DNA of 64,000 bases from Eumeta japonica (lineage: Eukaryota; Arthropoda; Insecta; Lepidoptera; Psychidae). Numbering within the stretch: the first letter of the stretch is position 1; the number at the start of each line of letters is the position of its first letter. The notes under the pieces are model-generated. The model was given only the letters and a program-made list of their open reading frames with translations. It was not told the DNA's origin and made no database searches. Below, piece after piece: positions 56,651-64,000 of the stretch. A program made the position numbers and the translations under genes. Where the stretch lies: the NCBI GenBank assembly GCA_005406025.1, contig BGZK01001268.1, positions 115,475-179,474 on the forward strand, read 5' to 3'.

Positions 56651-59395
56651 AAATAAATAAAATTCTTCTTTACTTTAATGCCTCATTATTTTTCCCAAGA
56701 TTTCATTGGGGTAATCGCTAAAGTGCGAACCGCACTCGCGTGGAAAGGATTCCGTACTATAAATTATTGCATTAGTCCTCGGCGAAATTAATACACATTT
56801 CCTCTACACGACCATTTATCGTTCCCTGTGGAAACTTAAAAGCAGAATTTTGATTTAGGTAGTCTAAAGAAGGTACGACTTAGGCCTCATATTACTCATT
56901 TTATTAAAAAATTAAAATACAGTGCTTTCGGAGGTAAGGTGAAGATGTTCGACTTTCGTATATATTTTTTAATATATCTCTTAAACTATGCATATTACAA
57001 TAACAAAGAAAAAGTTGTGTGCGAGTAACCTTTACGTGCGGTTGAAGTAAAACTTCTTTTATGATAAATATCGACTCTAGGTACTAAGTTGAAAATGATG
57101 AAAAATAGAGGTAACGGTTCTAAAAATGCGTGCGATAACTCATGCGATCCGGAAAATGATGTCTAAAAAATGTAACGAAAGCCTTTATTAGCACAAAAAA
57201 CAATGCAAATGTCATAAACAATTGAAGATAAAAATAAAAGATATTTTGTTTTTCGCCGATGTCTCATAAACTATTAATATTTAAGAAATTTAAAAAAAAA
57301 AATCCTTGAAGAGGAGGATATTTTCTATAAAAACTTTTAACTTTCAGAACTCTGCCTCAATTATTTATAGTTTTAATTTAACGCCGAACGGGCCTCCGCG
57401 CGGCATTGTAAGGTAGCGAGCTCGGCGTCAAAATCGAGTACGTCACGTTAAATAATAATTTTAATATATTGAATATTAATATCAAATTTTTAATAAATTT
57501 CGGGGTATGCAAGACACTTTAAAAGTTTATTTCCGTTACAAATTTAACTTAAAGTTAATTTTATTACAAGTTAGACAATCGATAATTAACAAAATTTTCT
57601 CAAACTTACGTCTTCATTATACATAAAAAAAATGTTTAAATCGTTGAAACAATTTTTTGTCGCTCCGTGGAGCTCTTCTTAAACACATGCTTAACAATAT
57701 AACGCCATAAAAGATTCAAAAATTTCAGTACTTTGTGTATAATAAATCTTTAACTTAAACAATATCACTTGGATTTTTCAATTTTTGTTTTGTTTCAAAA
57801 TTGAATGTACTCCGTTACCGCAAGAAATTAGCAGTGCTTCTCAGAAATGTTTACTATTAGGAGACATTATAATTGTTACAAATTTTGTTTTTGTTACTAA
57901 TTCTTGATTCATAATATCTTTCATCATAACATGCACATACCCCGTATTGATGTTATTAAGACATGTTGAATATTATAATTATTATACATGCATAGCGCTT
58001 GTAATCCGAACGAAACTCGCTCTTGACCATATTTCACTTTAAAATTAGCACATGGTTAACATTTTACGGTTTATAAATCTACTTTAAATTGATCTTAATG
58101 ATGAACCATAACATTTTTTTTATATTACTTTCCACTGATTTGTTAGACTTAATTGGGAGCTCAAAATAACTTAGGTACACACGACATTAATGTATTTTTA
58201 GCTTATTAATATTGTTGCTGCAACTTATAATAAATGTAATTACTACTTGACGTAAGCAATATTTTTACTAGAAAGCGAGACCAGCAGATCAATTCTGTAT
58301 ACTTAAAGCAATTCAGTTGTATTGATATGACTTCATAAACACGTCAGAATGAGAAGGATTGCACCATTGGCCTCGGTCGACGTAATCTTGACGTCACAAC
58401 GACAGATTGGAATTAAAATTTAATAAATTGGTCCATAGTATGATATGCATGTAGAGTATAATGTCACACCGCTCATAAATTTTCAGCTCCATAAACCATA
58501 TAGTAACATCATTTATCAAAGTATACCTAAACAGAACGGTGATCATACAGCAAAAGCTCTCACTATTTATTGGTATTATCATAACCATGTGTTGTTATCA
58601 ATGTGTTATCTTATCTAGTATTCGCATCACAGTGGTTCAGTATGTCTATGAGAAGGTCATTAAAACAGTTTATTTGCTTATAGTATTCATCAAGTAGAAT
58701 GTTAATTTGAACTAAATAAGTGTGTACTATTCCAAAGATAATTCACACATAGCCTATCTCTTTGCTGTTACATAAAACGATACGAGAATTGAGTACATAA
58801 ATATTATATTCGCGCGCGTAGTGCCGCGGGTGCACATAATATCTAAATAAAAGGGTCATATCAACTTTATAATACATTCATAGTCGTTTTTGAGATATTT
58901 TTTTTAGCTGAGTTCATATGACGCGTGTTTGTTGTGCGCATGCGAATACTAGTCTGCAAAATTAAAATGATTAAGATATTTTTTGGCAGGGTGCCGCTTC
59001 ATAAAACATTGTTACTTATCGCAAACACGAGGTCATAGTCCACGACAGCAACGGAATTAATGCGAAAGGATTTTGCAGCACTGATATGTATTTTTTTAAT
59101 TTTAAAACTCCCTCTTCGGCTAACGATTGCGACCTCTCTAAAACCCTCCTGGGACGTGTGCACCTCCTCTGAGCGCCTTAAGGCGTCGACGCACTGGTTT
59201 CAATCGCGGTTATCTTTTTTCCTTATTGGTTGTATATAAAATCTTTAATATTTTTATAACTATATATATGTACTATAAAATTATTAAAAAAAAAGTATTT
59301 GTGTTTCTCATAACTGTCCTTTTCATTTGATTTGTTTACGCTATAAGTTCGTATTCGAGTTCGTAAATTCTAAGTGTGTTATTTACCATCATATG
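56651..59395. other. Unassigned AT-rich DNA
   Basis: No gene or repeat recognised. cttgacgtcacaacgac at 58388-58404 resembles the sub-terminal word of element Z (ttttacgtgacaacgac), and ccgaacgggcctccgcgcgg lies at about 57384. gtgcgcatgcgaa occurs at about 58936. Confidence 0.45.
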
Positions 59396-59510
59396 TGTCA
59401 AATTTTATCCTTTCGGAGTAAATAGGCTGTGACAGACGGACAAAAGAGTCATCCTTAAAGGATTCGTTTTTTTCATCGATGTACCGAAAACTAAAAAGCC
59501 AAATTATTGG
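59396..59510 (+). repeat. 3' end of a dispersed repeat
   Basis: gacagacggacaaaagagtc, atccttaaaggattcgtttt and gtaccgaaaac have the layout of lepidopteran repeats that finish with 'agacggac...gggttccgttttt...tacggaaccct', here decayed. The 5' part was not identified. Confidence 0.4.
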
Positions 59511-61335
59511 CATTTCCTCCTTTTCATTAGAGAGGCCTAAATATAAAATATCTCTGTATATATAAAATTTCTAATTCCAAAATTCCAACTCCTAACGAAA
59601 TCGCACGCACAGCTCAAGCGAAAACATTGTAATTGCACATGCGCTGCACATGTTACAAAGTGCATCTTATCTGGATTTATAGCATCTCTTCTCAGGAAAA
59701 ATATCTGGTTTGTAACCTATATAATATTCTCTGCATAGAAGATCTTTGTAGATCGTGGCTTATATTGGTCTAAATGATATCCACTTTTTATAAAAGTGGT
59801 GAGAATTGCGGCTTATTTAATATCTTCTCCTTAGGCGAGAAGTTAGGAATGTGGCACATATAATATTTTCTTCTTAAAATGAGTCAGCGCCCAGTTGTAT
59901 GGCAAAATTTATCAATCACAAGAACAACATAACAAACGAGAAACAAATACAACAACAGACAGACACAAAAGGATATGAAAAACGTGAAATTAATGCGAAA
60001 GGAAGTTGTCCAGGCGTTCAACAGGAAAGAAATATTAGTATTTTAACATTTATTGTTAAAAACTTATAAAAACATTTAAATAATAAAGTGGAAAGATACG
60101 TTATTGGTTTAAAATATTATGGGCATACCTTATTAAAAGTAAATAATATGTTTATTGTGAAAAAATTAACATGCTTTGAGTGGTCCACACAAACTTGCAA
60201 GTATACTTTTTGGTAACTTTAAAATTATAAAAAAGTTCTACCCAGAAAAAGCTACAGTGGAATATTTTTTCAAGGTCTTAGAACAGTATTTTGAACAGCG
60301 CCCGTGATTTTTTTAGTATACTAATTAAGAATTGATTTTTATATTCGCGATACGCAAATTATGTGATGCGAAAGCGAGTGTTAAAAAAAATGAAACCCTT
60401 TTTAATGTTACTCCTCTGCAAAACAGATTCACGCATCTCGTGCTAGACGTGTGTATCGTTTTCCATTGTTGTTTTAATAATATATTATTTTTAACGCAGA
60501 TGTGTTAAGTTTTCGATGTATACTGTGTTAAACGTTACTACCGTCGTTATCGATCCTTCGAGTTTCGAAGTTTCAAAGTTTCGTTACATGAGATGATTTA
60601 TTAGTAATGTATTTTACCAGATCCATATAAATGTGTACGAGTTAAATTGTCCACACGCTTTCAGTATCATAATAAATGCGTTTATATATCCCCTTTACAG
60701 GATTGTGTATATTACAATATATTTCATAAATTCGTTTTTATTTCTTTCATAAATTTTACCCTTGAAAATTTATGAAATATATTCTTAAGGAGTAAGGTCC
60801 AGTGCCACGCAACTACTCTTACATTTTTCGCGTTATTCTATGAAATATTTTTAACACATAAATAATATTTAAATTATACTGCGAAACCGCATTACTAAGT
60901 TTTATGATGTATTTTCTGAGACGCAAACCTCTTTATTCGTATTTTGTTAAAACTGAGACATTAAATAAAATATGGTCGTTATTAATAATTTATGTACGCC
61001 ACTTATTATATTACTTTTATTAGCGTTCTCATTATATAAAAAATTTTCTTTCATGTCTTTTCGTTTCTAATATTGTATAACAGTTCATTTCTCTACCTTC
61101 AAGCAGAGACAACAAGCGATACCGTAGTCTTTATTTACGTTTTATTTTATGATTATCTTCTTACTGCCAACACTTACGGGCGAGCGAGGTCGTCTCGAGT
61201 GTATGGGTGTGTGTGGACATGTTGTTATCTAATTAAAGTGACTTATCCCGTAATTTATTAATTTTTTTATTGATTACACCACTGGCTAGGACATAGAATT
61301 CCTTCGCATTTCGTGTCGACCGATCACGCGGTCAG
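59511..61335. other. Unassigned AT-rich DNA
   Basis: Nothing assigned; gagtttcgaagtttcaaagt (about 60558) is a short imperfect tandem. Confidence 0.45.
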
Positions 61336-61770
61336 CAAGTTCCCGAACCTCGTCGCAGGTACAGGTCCGATTCCAATCTCACTTTTGCTTCTGATTCCGC
61401 TTTAATTTGGACTTCGATCCCGTTTTCGATTTGAATATCGATTTTGATCTAAATCGCGATTCTGTTTCCGCCCTCGATTCGCCGCGATCAAATTATCCCA
61501 ATGCAATGCATACTCTTACGCTGGAAACACGCATACTTCTTATGATGTCAAGATGTGCTGTGGTGTGTTCTGCCGTTGACGATTCCGAGATGCCGTGATC
61601 GAGATCGGGACCATGAATCTCAATTGAAGTCAAGAACAGAGCCATTCCTGTACTTGACTTCAATTGGAGTTCTTGACTTCAAATGCAGTTCTACTAACGA
61701 TTTCTACCCCGATCTCCTAATTTCAATTACAAACACAATTCTACTCTCGATTTCAAAGCTATCTCTGCTC
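61336..61770 (+). repeat. Degenerate pyrimidine-rich repeat with internal hairpin
   Basis: Irregular gattcc / gatccc / gattttgatc units extend over more than 300 bp. caattgaagtcaag (61621-61634) and cttgacttcaattg (61653-61666) are exact reverse complements with an 18-base loop. The frames at 61407-61598 and 61555-61851 are by-products of this repeat and not genes. Confidence 0.5.
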
Positions 61771-62919
61771 CCGATTATTCGTTATATCGACTCTGGATTA
61801 CACCATTCGTCATTTGATCGCGTGAAATTTCAAAATGCATATTCTATATAAAAGGAAGCCCTGTGTAATATTTCAATTTTCCTAGCATATATACATTTTA
61901 ATTTATTTCAACCCGTTAAGGGTTGGATTTTTTTTTAATTTTTAATTTGTTTTAATAACAATAAAACACATTATTATTAACATCCTCATACTTTCTTTAA
62001 TAATTCATTTTTTCACTTGATTCGATGGTCTCACGATAACAATATAACTTTCATGTTTATCAATATTCGTTCATAGTTAACTGCTCGTTAAGCGACGTAA
62101 CTTTGTACGCATCGTAATACCTAATCAAAAGTCTTAATAATTTCAAATATGGGCATTTCATTGAGAATTGAACGATTGATTGATTCAATTAAACTTTTAA
62201 AATCGACGAACATCGGTAGCTTGAAGAATTAGTAAGGGTCACATAAGGTGTCCAAAACAACAAAGTCCAAGCAAGGGCTTGAACTCTATTTGTTATTTTA
62301 TGTTATATTACGTTTGTACACTAAGCAAGTAACAGACCATAGCGGGTCATTTTATCTGGTTTAAACATTTTTTTTATTAAATATTTCTTTCTAGCAAATC
62401 GATTTTAAATAACAGTTTACACTATATATATATATATATGTAAAGAGAATGATCTCTTTAATTTGAATATACGCGCGCACTGCTAGTTCGTGAGTGAGCC
62501 GCGTCGTGTCGCGTCAAGCAAGCTGTCATTGTCAAAATGTCAAAGAAAATATGCCGAGATCATTGAATTATATTTAATCTTATTTGTTAATTAATTTCAT
62601 TACTTAGTTAAGCTGTATGGATCGAGAGGTGATAACAATAAACTTTTATTGTCGTTTCTTTACTTAGATAAGATTGTGTTAGTCTTGTAGGGATTATATC
62701 AGTGTGTAACCCACTCGATAAATAAAATTGCATTCTTTACTTACAGAGAAACAAATAGAAGTTTTATTTTGCCTCTTACAATTGAATTGCAAACTATTGT
62801 CCTATATATATATAATATGATATAACTTTCTCATGTAGGTTTTATATACAAATACAGTCTCGCATAGACCTTCCATGTTATTGACTTGTGCGGACTTTGT
62901 AATATTATATAACAACTAA
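61771..62919. other. Unassigned DNA
   Basis: AT-rich apart from 62470-62530. Short TA runs at 62417-62440 and 62803-62813. A long-terminal-repeat reading of 62440-62747 was considered and not accepted. Confidence 0.4.
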
Positions 62920-63125
62920 CTTTTGCTCGCGGCTCCGCCCGCATGGACACTGAAGGACTCATTTCATCATTTACATCAACTGATCGCTCTGTCAACCATG
63001 GTCCCGGTGTTGTTCCTTCCTTCTACTTCACTTTTGGCTCCGCTTTTAACACTGATTCTGGTCCCGTTCTAGATTCTGTTTCCTTCCTAAATATACTTAA
63101 TTCACCCGCAGCGCCCAGTACGTCT
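62920..63125 (+). repeat. Dispersed repeat head plus degenerate pyrimidine-rich array
   Basis: aactaacttttgctcgcggc then tccgcccgcatgg is the head, followed after 50 bases by tggtcccggtgttgttcctt and gattctggtcccgttctaga. Together with 52.2-52.5 kb it shows the head and the irregular array as one repeat. The frame 62943-63176 reads through it. Confidence 0.5.
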
Positions 63126-64000
63126 ACATACAACGAACTCTTCGATGTTTTTATTTCTATTGGAACTGATTTTTGAATACCCTGAAATCCGTATTTTATT
63201 ATATAAAAAATTGGCCTTTTTTAATAGATTTATAATATCAATAAAAGTATTTTATTTCAATGATCTTAAATTCAAGACCAGCGCTACTTTCATGCATCAT
63301 AGTTATTACCACCCTCTTAATGATTGTATTTCCATATAATCCTGTCTTAGAGTCTCCCTACCTCATAACAGAAAACAGAAAACTTTCAAATTTCTAGACG
63401 CAGCCGTTTCTGCTGCGCGTTGATCATTCATAGAATACTATATACAATAATCAGGTATGTGTCCTGGTTACATAAATAAATCTAAAATGGTTTGAATACT
63501 AGCTTAAACCTATAAATGGTTGTTCTAACTGGACAATTTTTAAAGTGAACACTTTCATGCAGATCAGACAAGTTTTAGACGGACTAAATCTTATGAATTA
63601 GCGTCACCAGAGTTTGCGTCACCGACATGCTAATCCATTATATGTAAAAACTTATTTAAGCTCGAATTTTTATTTTTTCTATGCCAGAATCTCGATTTTC
63701 GTATAATAAAATCTTGAATTCGCGTCACCGATATGCTAGTGTTAAAAGTATGATGTGAGTTTATAGTATATGTGAAAACATTTTTGTGTATTTCAAAATC
63801 ACCTTTTAATGCAATTAAATTGCTTTGCCATTGACGTTCAATGTGTAATTCAAACTTTAATAATGCGCATGGACTTTTGTTTCAAATTTATTAGGCTCAT
63901 GCAGCGCATCGTGTTTTTCACTACTAAATAAATCAAATAAAAAATACATAATTGTCGTTCCAGAGCCCCGATAAATGTATAAACGAAACTAATGTTTATG
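63126..64000. other. Unassigned AT-rich DNA
   Basis: gcgtcaccgacatgctaatc (63617) and gcgtcaccgatatgctagtg (63722) are direct repeats about 105 bp apart, with a third gcgtcacc at 63601. No gene recognised. Confidence 0.45.

Noticed and set aside
61407..61851. Two overlapping plus-strand frames with Asp-rich repeats
   Set aside because: They translate the degenerate gattcc repeat and its hairpin; not a protein gene.
62440..62747. Solo LTR (tgtaaagagaat ... attctttacttaca, with AATAAA inside)
   Set aside because: Ends are only partly inverted, flanking five bases (atata, gagaa) do not match, and no second copy or tRNA primer site was seen.

Overview
The window reads as nuclear DNA of an insect, most probably a moth or butterfly (Lepidoptera). 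It is AT-rich and almost free of long open frames. It is full of decayed transposons: a cecropia/mori-like mariner, 3' ends of an endonuclease-reverse-transcriptase LINE, a Helitron helicase tail, a Penelope-like GIY-YIG fragment, and dispersed repeats with the gggttccg...cggaaccc ends and the 'gactagctttgcc...tccgttcgcgt' head that I associate with Lepidoptera. The species call is inference from repeat types. No bacterial-style operon, complete cellular gene, rRNA, tRNA or CRISPR array is visible.

Layout. 0-10 kb: a 94-bp x3 minisatellite (1.39-1.67 kb), LINE tails at 3.1 and 7.9 kb, a first copy of repeat X (5.3-6.0 kb) and of repeat Y (9.1-9.9 kb). 10-20 kb: a 74-bp element with 14-bp perfect terminal inverted repeats carrying paired TGACGTCA sites, a possible last exon (10.37-10.54 kb, +), a Penelope fragment, repeat V1, repeat Z1, a frameshifted LINE reverse-transcriptase fragment (15.2-15.4 kb, -), and a GC-rich candidate exon (15.88-16.02 kb, -). 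20-35 kb: Y2, V2, X2, further LINE fragments, inverted repeat W, several hairpins, and GC-richer stretches that look like conserved non-coding DNA. 35-40 kb: the Helitron tail and a 1.25-kb mariner with recognisable inverted repeats at both ends and a broken transposase. 42-50.5 kb: two near-identical inverted copies of mosaic element Z flank a LINE tail, a SINE-like piece and a 2-kb satellite of about 39 monomers (51 bp) in 6-mer/12-mer higher-order order, followed by X3. 50-64 kb: mostly unassigned AT-rich DNA with GC-richer islands and degenerate pyrimidine-rich repeats.

The strongest things to follow up are: (i) the 51-bp satellite, whose monomers all carry an inverted repeat that stays largely self-complementary in diverged variants and reads as a consensus 5' splice site on both strands; (ii) element Z, whose left 255 bp is nearly invariant while its right part is exchanged between copies; and (iii) the two small candidate exons, which would decide whether this window is intronic or intergenic. 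The transposon fragments do not form a working pathway, and nothing here encodes an intact mobile enzyme.
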